NCBI RefSeq assembly: GCF_004634245.1
Contig: NZ_SJTF01000005.1
Span: forward strand, 1 to 64,000
Length of the DNA: 64,000 bases
Origin: Flavobacterium foetidum
Lineage (GTDB): Bacteria; Bacteroidota; Bacteroidia; Flavobacteriales; Flavobacteriaceae
Reading direction: 5' to 3'
The notes under the pieces are model-generated. The model did not search any database, had not been told where the DNA came from, and worked only from the letters and a program-made list of their open reading frames with translations. Positions 27,553 through 35,668 of the stretch are shown here, one piece after another. How positions within the stretch are numbered: the stretch's first letter is position 1; each line of letters starts with the position of its first letter. Both the position numbers and the translations under genes were made by a program.

Positions 27553-27584
27553 AAAGCCAATTCCTCGTATGAGAAATTGGCTTT
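27553..27584 (-). terminator. Intrinsic terminator of the polysaccharide utilisation locus
   Basis: AAAGCCAATT (27553-27562) pairs with AATTGGCTTT (27575-27584), extended by CTC/GAG inside. On the minus strand it is followed by TTTTTTTGTTT. It lies about 20 bases after the stop codon of the double GH43 gene. Confidence 0.85.
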
Positions 27585-27605
27585 AAATTCTAAATTACTA
27601 AAAGC

Positions 27606-29540
27606 TTATTTTATACTTTCTATTCCTTTGTGAGTTGGAACAACCTGTTTAATAGTTCCGTCTGCGTTGAATTCTAATTTATCTATACAGACTTCACGAT
27701 GAAAACCTCCTGCTCTTCCCATTTTTATTCCGGTTGGATACGAGAATCTGTGATACACAATATACCATTCGTCTTTGTTTGGAATTTGCAATACCGAATT
27801 ATGACCAGTCGCATAAATTCCTTGCTCTGGAATTCCCTGAATTACAATATTATTTTCTGGAATTTCGATTGGACCCAGAGGCGATTTTGACATTCCGTAA
27901 CGTACTTTATAATTAGGGCTTCTGGTATCGTCTTCACTCCACATAAAATAATAAGTTCCTTTTCTGTAAATGACATACGTCCCTTCGCGAAAAGTTTTAT
28001 CTACTTTTATTACTGTTTCAGTTCCTTTTTTCGCAGAAATCATGTCTTCATTAAGTTCAAAAGCTCCCATATAACCGTTGCCCCAATAAAAATAACTTTT
28101 ACCCGTTTTAGGATCTGTAAAAACATCCGGATCAATTTCCTGTCCTCCCGTTATTCCTTCTGGTTTTACTGCTACAAGAGCTTTACCGCTGTCTATAAAC
28201 GGGCCTGTAGGATTATCTGAAGCCGCTACTCCTATTTTTTGAGCTGCTGTAAAGTAATAGAAATACTTATATTTTCCTTTTATCTTTTTCTCCACAATAC
28301 ATGGTGCCCAAGCATTTCTATTTCCCCAAGGCACATCTTTTTTAAGATTCAGAATTACGCCTTCATCCTTCCAATCCACTAAATTATCAGAAGAGAATGT
28401 TTTAAAATAATATCCTGACCAGCTGTCAAAACCGTCGCTTGTTGGATAGATGTAATATTTCTTTGTTTTGTTTGAATACAAAATTTCAGGATCGGCATAA
28501 TAACCTTCTAGAACTGGGTTGTGATTTACTTTTGGAAATTTTTCAGGCGTTCCCCATTTGTCTGTAATTCTTTTTAATTCAGAACGTGTGATGGGAAGAA
28601 TAGTTCCGTGACGCGGTTTAAAGTCCATTGAAATCTCATTATCGATTACTTTAAAATTCTCTAAATCGGTGCTTTTGGTGAACTGATATTGGCCTTTTTT
28701 ATAGACATCATACATCAGAATATATTCGTCAGAATGGTTAATCTTAAAAATACTAGAACCTTCTACAGATTCTTTTGTCTGTTGCAGATAATTGTCGTTT
28801 TCTGTCCATTTTCCAGATGTTAAATCTGTCGTTGTCGCTACTTTTATACCTGGATTTTCTGTTTCGGTTTTATAAAAAAGATGATAAATACCGTCTTTTT
28901 CGATAATATCGCCGTCAATACAAGCTCTTCCAGATTTTGGCACAAACAATAATTTCGGCTCGCCTTCTAAACCCGTAAAATCTTTATTTGCGTAAGCGTA
29001 GTAAATTTTATCTGGCTCATTTCCGTGCTGCATGCTGAAATAAATCATATACTTTCCGGCTTTCGCATCATAAATGGTCTGCGGTGCCCAAACTCTTTTT
29101 AGTTTTTCGTTTCCTGGAAATGTGGTTTGTATATTCACAATACTGCTTTTCCAGTTAACTAAGTCGCTACTTTTTAGTAGAACCATCGCTCTATTGCTGT
29201 CCCAGCCTTTTGAAGAAGTCATGTCGGTCAAAACCATATAAAATGTTTTGCCGTCTTCGCCGCGTAAGATATGCGGGTCACGCACTCCGCCTGTTGAACT
29301 GATTGCTTTGCTATCAATTACTGGTTTGTTCCCGTTAATACTGTAATAGTGATAACCATCCTGACTTACAGCATAATTAACTGCCTCTTCTTCGACTTTG
29401 TTTCCAATAAAATACACAAATAAATAGGCAGTTAAATCTTTCTCTGCAACTACTGGTGGTACTCCTTGTGCTTTATCTTGCGCTTGTAAAAAAGTTGAAA
29501 TCAATAACAAGAATACAATGCTGATTTTAAATTTTTTCAT
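27606..29540 (-). CDS. Exported enzyme with two tandem GH43-like domains
   Basis: This 644-residue protein has a Sec signal (cut after TFLQAQ) and two five-bladed propellers of the GH43 type. The first (about residues 35-325) has GGVRDPHILRGEDGKTFYMV, VWAPQTIYDAKAGKY and FKPRHGTILPI. The second (about 340-640) opens with NPVLEGYYADPEILYS, where the aspartate is the expected general base. It continues with RNAWAPCIV, EIDPDVFTDPKTGKSYFYWG and ATGHNSVL. GH43 enzymes remove arabinose, xylose or galactose residues from plant glycans. Which domain is active, and on which sugar, cannot be decided here. It is the last gene of the PUL and is followed by a terminator. Confidence 0.85.
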   Translation of the reverse strand: MKKFKISIVFLLLISTFLQAQDKAQGVPPVVAEKDLTAYLFVYFIGNKVEEEAVNYAVSQDGYHYYSINGNKPVIDSKAISSTGGVRDPHILRGEDGKTFYMVLTDMTSSKGWDSNRAMVLLKSSDLVNWKSSIVNIQTTFPGNEKLKRVWAPQTIYDAKAGKYMIYFSMQHGNEPDKIYYAYANKDFTGLEGEPKLLFVPKSGRACIDGDIIEKDGIYHLFYKTETENPGIKVATTTDLTSGKWTENDNYLQQTKESVEGSSIFKINHSDEYILMYDVYKKGQYQFTKSTDLENFKVIDNEISMDFKPRHGTILPITRSELKRITDKWGTPEKFPKVNHNPVLEGYYADPEILYSNKTKKYYIYPTSDGFDSWSGYYFKTFSSDNLVDWKDEGVILNLKKDVPWGNRNAWAPCIVEKKIKGKYKYFYYFTAAQKIGVAASDNPTGPFIDSGKALVAVKPEGITGGQEIDPDVFTDPKTGKSYFYWGNGYMGAFELNEDMISAKKGTETVIKVDKTFREGTYVIYRKGTYYFMWSEDDTRSPNYKVRYGMSKSPLGPIEIPENNIVIQGIPEQGIYATGHNSVLQIPNKDEWYIVYHRFSYPTGIKMGRAGGFHREVCIDKLEFNADGTIKQVVPTHKGIESIK

Positions 29541-29588
29541 TTTGTAATAAGTTTAATGCTGTTCTATTTTCGAAACTAATACAACAGT

Positions 29589-32147
29589 TTATTTTTTGGT
29601 TTTAATACGGATAACAGTAAAAGAATAGGGCGGTAATTCTTTCGAAAATGCATCTTTAACTGTGATATATTGAGTTACTGGTCTGGCATCTGTTTTTTCT
29701 GGATTTCCAGCTAATACTGTATAACTTGCGTTTTCATTTATGTTCAAATTCGCTATCTCTATTGATGGCAGAACCGCAACGGGAAGTACGTTAACTAATT
29801 TGACAATCAAATCTCCTGAAGTGCTTTCTTTTACAACAGATACTCCAATTCGTTTATTAACCTCAGCATTATCGGAAGCTTTAATGCTTCTCTCGATATA
29901 AATATCCCCAGGATTCTGACCGTATAGTTTTTGAACAAAATAATTTACCGTCGGTTTTACTGCATTTCCATTAAAATAAATCAAATCAGGATTCCATTGT
30001 GTATGTTTTTCTCTTGCCAATAAAGGAGCATATGAAGCCATTGAAACCACATCTCCGTTTCGTTCAACTCCGGTAAGATACAATGCCTCAGCTAGAGCAT
30101 TATAAAACTTATTGCCCCACGATGCATATTCTCCAAGATAGACTTTAGATTTCGAGCGGTCATAGCTATCATAAAAATCTTGATTATTAATAAACCAGCC
30201 CGGCGATTGATAATAATGTTCATCTACAAGAGGCAGTTTTAAATCATCAGCAATTTTCCAGCCTTCTCTGTAATCTGTTCCTTCAAAAAATGGCCCGACT
30301 GTACCGATAATCATAATCTCTGGATATTTTTGCTGTACGGCTTTTACAATCATTCGATAACGTTCTTCAAAAACATCGCTTATTAAATCTTCATTTCCTA
30401 TGCCGACATATTTTAAATTGAAAGGTTTTGGATGACCGGCTTCGGCACGTTTTTTACCCCATTTTGTGTTGACACTTCCGTTAGCATATTCAATCAAATC
30501 CAACACATCCTGAACATATTCGTCCATGTCTTCTATCGGAATTCCGAATTGCTGTCCCGAACCTCCATCAGATGAATTTTGACACGGAACTCCTGCCGCT
30601 AAAACCGGAACTGGCTCGGCTCCTAAATCTTCACAAAACTGAAAATACTCAAAATATCCTAATCCCATTGATTGATGGTAATTCCATATATTGCGCATCC
30701 CAATTCGGCTTTCTAGAGGTCCAATGGTATTTTTCCATTTGTAAATGTTATGCAATCCGTCTCCGTGTGCTACACAGCCGCCCGGAAAACGAACAAATTT
30801 TGGGTGCATGGCTGCAATCGTTTCTGCTAAATCCGCACGAAGTCCATTTTTGCGATTTTTGAAGGTTTTCTGTGGAAAAAGCGAAACCATATCCACAGCC
30901 GTTTCTCCGTTGGTACTGATTTCTAAATGAGCATCATTAACCGTTTTTGTCGGTTTTAAAACTAGATTAAATTTCTTCCATGAATTTGACGGTGTAAATG
31001 CCGCTTCCGCTAAAGTTTCTCCGCTTGCCGTTTTCAGACGAACAACTGCTTTTGTCCCTTTAGCAAAAACACTAAAATCATATTTTTCATTCGCTTTAAG
31101 CGCAATTCCGTCAAAGCCAGAATTACTTATACTTCCTTTTGAAATTATGGCATAATTGGGATTATTGGCATGAATTGGGTTCTCTTTTTCAATTTTAAAA
31201 TCACCGCTCCAAGCCATTGAAGCATTCCATTTTTCGTCTCTTCCTTTTTTATCATGAAGCGAATATTCGAAATCTCGATTCTGAATCAGTTCTCCGTATA
31301 AACCACCATCTGCTGCATAATTGATGTCTTCAAAGAAAACACCTGTCAGCATATTGCTGATTTTTTTAGATTCCTGACCGTTTATTTTGATTTCGGCTTT
31401 TACTGGTTTCAAACCTGCAAACAATAAACTATCACTTTTAGGAGAAGTATTATTCTGTTTATCTCTAAACTTAACCGATTCCATGTTTTTAATCATGTTG
31501 TCAACCAAACTCCAATTAACCTGATGTATTGTTCCTAGTAAAACTTCGCCTTGAATTTTGACTTCACTTCTCAATTTTAGTGCAGCATCATTAGCATCAA
31601 TTACAGTTGCCGTATAATTTTGAAAGTCTTTTGTAGTGGTATAATAATTTTTGCCGCTTTCGCTGAAGTGAACTACATATTGTCCTTCTTTCTGACTAAC
31701 CTGAACATTTAGGATAACCGATTTATCTTGGCTTTTTCCAACAAAATTTTTCATTCCCTGAATATAATTTTGTCTTCCCCAATTGACTAAATCTTTACTT
31801 TCTGAATGTGCAAAAACATTATCTCTTACACTCCAGAAACAGTGAAAAATTCCAGCATTATCACGAATCACGAAAGCTTGTGACATGCTTTTTCCCGTTG
31901 GCCCCCAACTTCCAAAATCTGATTTTAGAAAACTGAATTCCGGACCAATTGCAAACCAGTTTTTCTGATCTGTACTCCATGCAAAATGAAGTCCGTTCTT
32001 TCCATTATTTTTTAAAGTAGAATACGCAAACAAATACACTTTGTCTGGATTTTCATCTTTTGTTTTGATTGTAAATCCAGACATCCCAAAAATAATGACA
32101 AAAAGCAAAAGCAGCTTAATAGTGCTTTTAAGCAAAAAACTTTTCAT
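29589..32147 (-). CDS. GH51-like alpha-L-arabinofuranosidase with a GH43-like N-terminal part
   Basis: This 852-residue exported protein has a signal peptide near residues 1-26. About residues 33-215 resemble a partial GH43 propeller (LHFAWSTDQKNWFAIGPEF, FHCFWSVRDNVFAHSESKDL). The rest is a GH51 enzyme: MLTGVFFEDINYAADGG, a carbohydrate-binding sandwich, RFPGGCVAHGDGLHNIYKWK, an acid/base glutamate in GIGNEDL (about E586) and a nucleophile in YLGEYASWGN (about E670). A C-terminal beta domain ends the protein. GH51 enzymes release arabinofuranose from arabinan, arabinoxylan or arabinogalactan. The start codon overlaps the GH27 stop by one base (TAATG), so the two are translationally coupled. 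Confidence 0.88.
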   Translation of the reverse strand: MKSFLLKSTIKLLLLFVIIFGMSGFTIKTKDENPDKVYLFAYSTLKNNGKNGLHFAWSTDQKNWFAIGPEFSFLKSDFGSWGPTGKSMSQAFVIRDNAGIFHCFWSVRDNVFAHSESKDLVNWGRQNYIQGMKNFVGKSQDKSVILNVQVSQKEGQYVVHFSESGKNYYTTTKDFQNYTATVIDANDAALKLRSEVKIQGEVLLGTIHQVNWSLVDNMIKNMESVKFRDKQNNTSPKSDSLLFAGLKPVKAEIKINGQESKKISNMLTGVFFEDINYAADGGLYGELIQNRDFEYSLHDKKGRDEKWNASMAWSGDFKIEKENPIHANNPNYAIISKGSISNSGFDGIALKANEKYDFSVFAKGTKAVVRLKTASGETLAEAAFTPSNSWKKFNLVLKPTKTVNDAHLEISTNGETAVDMVSLFPQKTFKNRKNGLRADLAETIAAMHPKFVRFPGGCVAHGDGLHNIYKWKNTIGPLESRIGMRNIWNYHQSMGLGYFEYFQFCEDLGAEPVPVLAAGVPCQNSSDGGSGQQFGIPIEDMDEYVQDVLDLIEYANGSVNTKWGKKRAEAGHPKPFNLKYVGIGNEDLISDVFEERYRMIVKAVQQKYPEIMIIGTVGPFFEGTDYREGWKIADDLKLPLVDEHYYQSPGWFINNQDFYDSYDRSKSKVYLGEYASWGNKFYNALAEALYLTGVERNGDVVSMASYAPLLAREKHTQWNPDLIYFNGNAVKPTVNYFVQKLYGQNPGDIYIERSIKASDNAEVNKRIGVSVVKESTSGDLIVKLVNVLPVAVLPSIEIANLNINENASYTVLAGNPEKTDARPVTQYITVKDAFSKELPPYSFTVIRIKTKK

Positions 32148-33517
32148 TAGTTTTTGCTTTTTAATTGATACAGAACTGAACTATGCGGTTTTAAATCGGC
32201 TCCAATTTCTTTTGAAGCTATTTTAGATTTTTTGCCTGTCCACATATTTAAAACTTCCGCAGCACCAGAAATTCCAAGCTCTGAAAGATTTACAGATACT
32301 TTTTGTGACTCTTTATCTGAAATATTGAATAGTGCCAAATAAACACTTCCGTCTTTCGCATTTTTTGAAGTCACTGCAATTTTTCCGTCTTTTTGGAAAA
32401 GCTGTTTTACTGCTGTGCTTTCGTTATGCATTTTCACTACCTCTTTATTCGTTAGTAAGGATAAAGTAAAGGCATCGTTACTTGGTAGATCTCCGCCAAA
32501 AAACAAAGGCGATTTGAAGATGTTGAAAAATGTAATTAAAGTATATTGTTCGTCTTTTGTTAAACGAGTCATTCTATCGTTGCCGCGTTCGCCTCTAATC
32601 GAAATACGTCCTAACGGAATCATATCGCAATCTGGCCATGTTCCCGGTGAGATGTACGGATACCATTTTTGTGCTACATCCATTAAATGTGTGATGTGCG
32701 GCCAAGTATCCCAAACATCATCTACCATACGCCACATATTAGCGTGTGTTGTTACGTGTTGTGCAGCAGAAATTGGTGTTTCTCCAGGTGAAGTACTTAA
32801 TACAATCTTGCGTCCGCAATGGTCAATCGCATTTCGAATTAAATTGATTTCGCCTTCGTGATACGGTCTGGATAAATCATCAATTTTAATAAAATCTACT
32901 CCCCATTGTGCGTACAGTTCGAAAATAGAATTATAATATTCCTGTGCTCCCGGTTTGTCTGCTACAACTGTATAATTGTCTCTCAACCATTCGCACTGCA
33001 ATGCTGTGGAATAAACTTGATCTGCTGTAATTCCGTTTGCACCTTTAATGGGCATTTTCTCTTCAACCGCTTTTTTTGGAATACCACGCATGATGTGAAT
33101 TCCGAATTTCAATCCTTTTCTATGAATATAATCGGCTAAAGGCTTAAAACCTTGTCCGTCTTTTGCAGAAGGAAATCGGTTTACAGCAGGAAGATATCTT
33201 CCGTATTGATCGATTACATAACGTGGATCGGTTTGATTGTAGCCACCTGCTTTGTCATTTTCGACAAACCAGCGAATATCGACTACGACATATTCCCAGC
33301 CAAATTTCTTCAGCTCTTTTGCCATATAATCGGCATTGGCTTTTACTTCATGTTCTTCAACGGTCGGCCCGTAACAATCCCAGCTGTTCCAGCCCATTGG
33401 CGGCGTTTGAGCCCATTGTTTAAATTCTTCTTTTTGAAATGGTTTGGTTTGTGCGGTAGATACAACTGACAGGAAAAATGTTCCTATCAACATGGCTAGT
33501 AAGTTAGTTTTTTTCAT
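32147..33517 (-). CDS. GH27-family alpha-galactosidase or beta-L-arabinopyranosidase
   Basis: This 456-residue exported enzyme has a signal peptide cut at VVSTAQ. The family opening TPPMGWNSWDCYGPTV is near residue 36. The nucleophile is the first aspartate of DFIKIDDLSRP (about D212) and the acid/base lies in MVDDVWDTW (about residue 267). A GH27 C-terminal beta domain follows (about 370-455). The substitution of the usual yeast and human loops and the long CDMIPLGRISIRGERGND segment are typical of Bacteroidota members, some of which act on beta-L-arabinopyranose. In this PUL it would trim terminal alpha-galactose or arabinopyranose. Confidence 0.85.
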   Translation of the reverse strand: MKKTNLLAMLIGTFFLSVVSTAQTKPFQKEEFKQWAQTPPMGWNSWDCYGPTVEEHEVKANADYMAKELKKFGWEYVVVDIRWFVENDKAGGYNQTDPRYVIDQYGRYLPAVNRFPSAKDGQGFKPLADYIHRKGLKFGIHIMRGIPKKAVEEKMPIKGANGITADQVYSTALQCEWLRDNYTVVADKPGAQEYYNSIFELYAQWGVDFIKIDDLSRPYHEGEINLIRNAIDHCGRKIVLSTSPGETPISAAQHVTTHANMWRMVDDVWDTWPHITHLMDVAQKWYPYISPGTWPDCDMIPLGRISIRGERGNDRMTRLTKDEQYTLITFFNIFKSPLFFGGDLPSNDAFTLSLLTNKEVVKMHNESTAVKQLFQKDGKIAVTSKNAKDGSVYLALFNISDKESQKVSVNLSELGISGAAEVLNMWTGKKSKIASKEIGADLKPHSSVLYQLKSKN

Positions 33518-33644
33518 TGTTTGTGGTTTTATGTGTAAGTTTTACACTTTAAAAGTAATGAACTTTTTCTAATAACGATTATAGTTTTCTGTCAATTAGC
33601 GATTTACTTGTGAAATTCTTCCAATTTGATTTTTTATTACAAGT

Positions 33645-35561
33645 TTACTTTGCCAATTTAATCACACCAGCAAATCCTCCTCTAGGCAGGCAATCAACAG
33701 TGATTTTATGGTCTTTTTTGATTTCAAGAGTTTTGACCGCAAAAGATTTATCGTCTTTTCCATCCGTAATTAATTCCAAAGTATAAATTCCATTATCCAA
33801 AAAATTAAAATCGACGGTCAAAGTCTGAGCAATATCTTTTCCGTTTAACCCAGCAATGTACCAAACATCCTTTTTCTTTCTCGCCATAACTACTTTTTCT
33901 CCTGGATAGCCATCAATCAATTTGGTATCATCCCAAGCGGTTGGGAAATTTTTCAGAAATTCTTTTGGTTGTTTTGTTAAATTATAATAAGCCGAAGGGC
34001 GGTCTGCAAAATGCTGTAAGCCCGATTCAAAAACTACTGATAAAGCCAATTCATGTCCATAAGTAGTAATATGAGGATGCTGACTATCCGAAAATGTAAC
34101 AGGCGTGTAATCCATTGAACCTACTACGTTACGTGTAAACGGAAGCGTGGTATTATGAACTGCCGCTTTATCTGTTAAAATTGGTTTGTTATTATACCAT
34201 TCAGCGCCATAAACAGCTTCTGTGGTCATTAGATTTGGATACGTTCTTGCCCAGCCACGTGGAATTGTAGCGCCATGAAAGTTAACTATTAGATGATATT
34301 TTGCTGCGTCTTTTAAAATATCAATATAATATTGCATCATATCCTGTTGGTCTCCGGCAAAAAAATCAACTTTTATTCCGTGAATTCCAATTTTGTTCAG
34401 CCATGTAAATTCTTCCTTTCTTTTTTCTTCTGTTAGTAATCTATCAACTGGTGTCGGTTCCAACCAGCTCGTTCCTGAATTGTACCAAATAAGCGGTTTG
34501 ATTCCTTTGCTCTTAGCATATTTAGCCGCATCTTCTAAATTTCCTCCATTCGCCATAACATCCCATTCCCAATCAATCAATACGTAAGGCCAGTTCATTT
34601 CTACAGCTAAATCAATATATTCCACCACTTTTTGATAATCTTTTGAACCATGATTATAAGCCCAATAAATCCATGAAACAGCTCCTGGTTTTATCCAATT
34701 CGTGTCTTTTAATTGATTTGCCTGACTAACATCTGTAGTTAAATTTGATTCTGTTATATCAGATAAACTTCCAATCGCAATTGTATGCCAAGGAGAACTC
34801 CAAGGCGCTTTGGCAACAACTCCTATCTGCTGAAAATTATCTCTTACTGCGGGATAAGTTACTTTATATTCCGATTGTTTTGCACTGTTACTCAGCATTG
34901 AAGCGCAGTGGTTTTCTGTAATTCCAGCTTCGGATATAAGCACCCAAATTGGAGCTTCGTTTACCTTGTAAAGAGCAGGAAAACCCCAATTATTATTTTT
35001 ATCCTCATTTACTCCTGTTTGACTTTGAGGATAAAATTTTTCGTAAGAAACTTCAAAAGGCTGTATCCATCTAGAGGTACCATCTGGTATTACGTACGTC
35101 GTAATTTCTTGAGTAATATTAATATTCTTTTCTGATGAATTAGGAAATACATATTGAAAAGCCACTCCGTTATTATAAGCCCGAAAGACTATTTCAAGCT
35201 TTTGATTATTTTTATTCTTAAAACTAAATTTCTTTTCATTTCCGAAATTCTCACAATGTTTACGTTTTCCACAAATCATTTGATAATCGTCGTGAATCTC
35301 GACAATTTTGGATTCCCCTACGAATGCAAGATCATCAAAACGTTCTTTTTTCTGTACAATACCTAGTCGGGATTGTGGCAAAACTTCGTGATAGGTTTCT
35401 TTGTTTTTATAGAATACCTTAAAATAAACCTTATCCGCTCTGTCTTTGGCAGTTATTAATTCTATTTTAATTTTCTCATTTGGAGACACTAGATCTTGCG
35501 CTTTTAGAAGAAAAAAATTTAATATAAAACTACAAATCAGGATATTTCTTGTTGCTTTCAT
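33645..35561 (-). CDS. GH97-family enzyme, probably a retaining alpha-galactosidase
   Basis: GH97 has an N-terminal beta-sandwich, a TIM barrel and a short C-terminal beta domain. I start at MKATRNILICSF (638 residues, signal cut at LLKAQ); the 25 codons before it run through palindromic repeats and are not protein-like. The barrel carries SWIYWAYNHGSKDYQKVVEY, YVLIDWEWD and GIHGIKVDFFAGD. The aspartate in IKVDFF sits where retaining GH97 members such as the B. theta alpha-galactosidase have their nucleophile, whereas inverting SusB-type members lack it. ATIPRGWARTYPNLMTTEAV is the usual downstream block. It is the second alpha-galactosidase candidate of the PUL, beside GH27. Confidence 0.85.
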   Translation of the reverse strand: MKATRNILICSFILNFFLLKAQDLVSPNEKIKIELITAKDRADKVYFKVFYKNKETYHEVLPQSRLGIVQKKERFDDLAFVGESKIVEIHDDYQMICGKRKHCENFGNEKKFSFKNKNNQKLEIVFRAYNNGVAFQYVFPNSSEKNINITQEITTYVIPDGTSRWIQPFEVSYEKFYPQSQTGVNEDKNNNWGFPALYKVNEAPIWVLISEAGITENHCASMLSNSAKQSEYKVTYPAVRDNFQQIGVVAKAPWSSPWHTIAIGSLSDITESNLTTDVSQANQLKDTNWIKPGAVSWIYWAYNHGSKDYQKVVEYIDLAVEMNWPYVLIDWEWDVMANGGNLEDAAKYAKSKGIKPLIWYNSGTSWLEPTPVDRLLTEEKRKEEFTWLNKIGIHGIKVDFFAGDQQDMMQYYIDILKDAAKYHLIVNFHGATIPRGWARTYPNLMTTEAVYGAEWYNNKPILTDKAAVHNTTLPFTRNVVGSMDYTPVTFSDSQHPHITTYGHELALSVVFESGLQHFADRPSAYYNLTKQPKEFLKNFPTAWDDTKLIDGYPGEKVVMARKKKDVWYIAGLNGKDIAQTLTVDFNFLDNGIYTLELITDGKDDKSFAVKTLEIKKDHKITVDCLPRGGFAGVIKLAK

Positions 35562-35581
35562 TATAAACGTTTTTTTAGACA

Positions 35582-35667
35582 AAATGTCCCAATTGGGACA
35601 TTTATCTATTATAAATGATATATTCCAATGGGACATTTTATACCGATGAGATGTTCCGATGGAACAT
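35582..35667. repeat. Three related palindromes before the GH97 gene
   Basis: A perfect 22-base palindrome (35582-35603, core TGTCCCAATTGGGACA) is followed by a half-related TTCCAATGGGACATTTTAT (35623-35641). A second dyad, ATGTTCC-GAT-GGAACAT (35651-35667), touches the GH2 stop codon. Related TTCC..GGAA words occur in the repeat cluster near 52,610-52,690, so this is probably a dispersed repeat rather than a specific operator. Confidence 0.7.
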
Positions 35668-35668
35668 T

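Noticed and set aside
35562..35636. A 25-codon N-terminal extension of the GH97 protein
   Set aside because: The extension is translated palindromic repeat; starting at 35561 gives a normal signal peptide.
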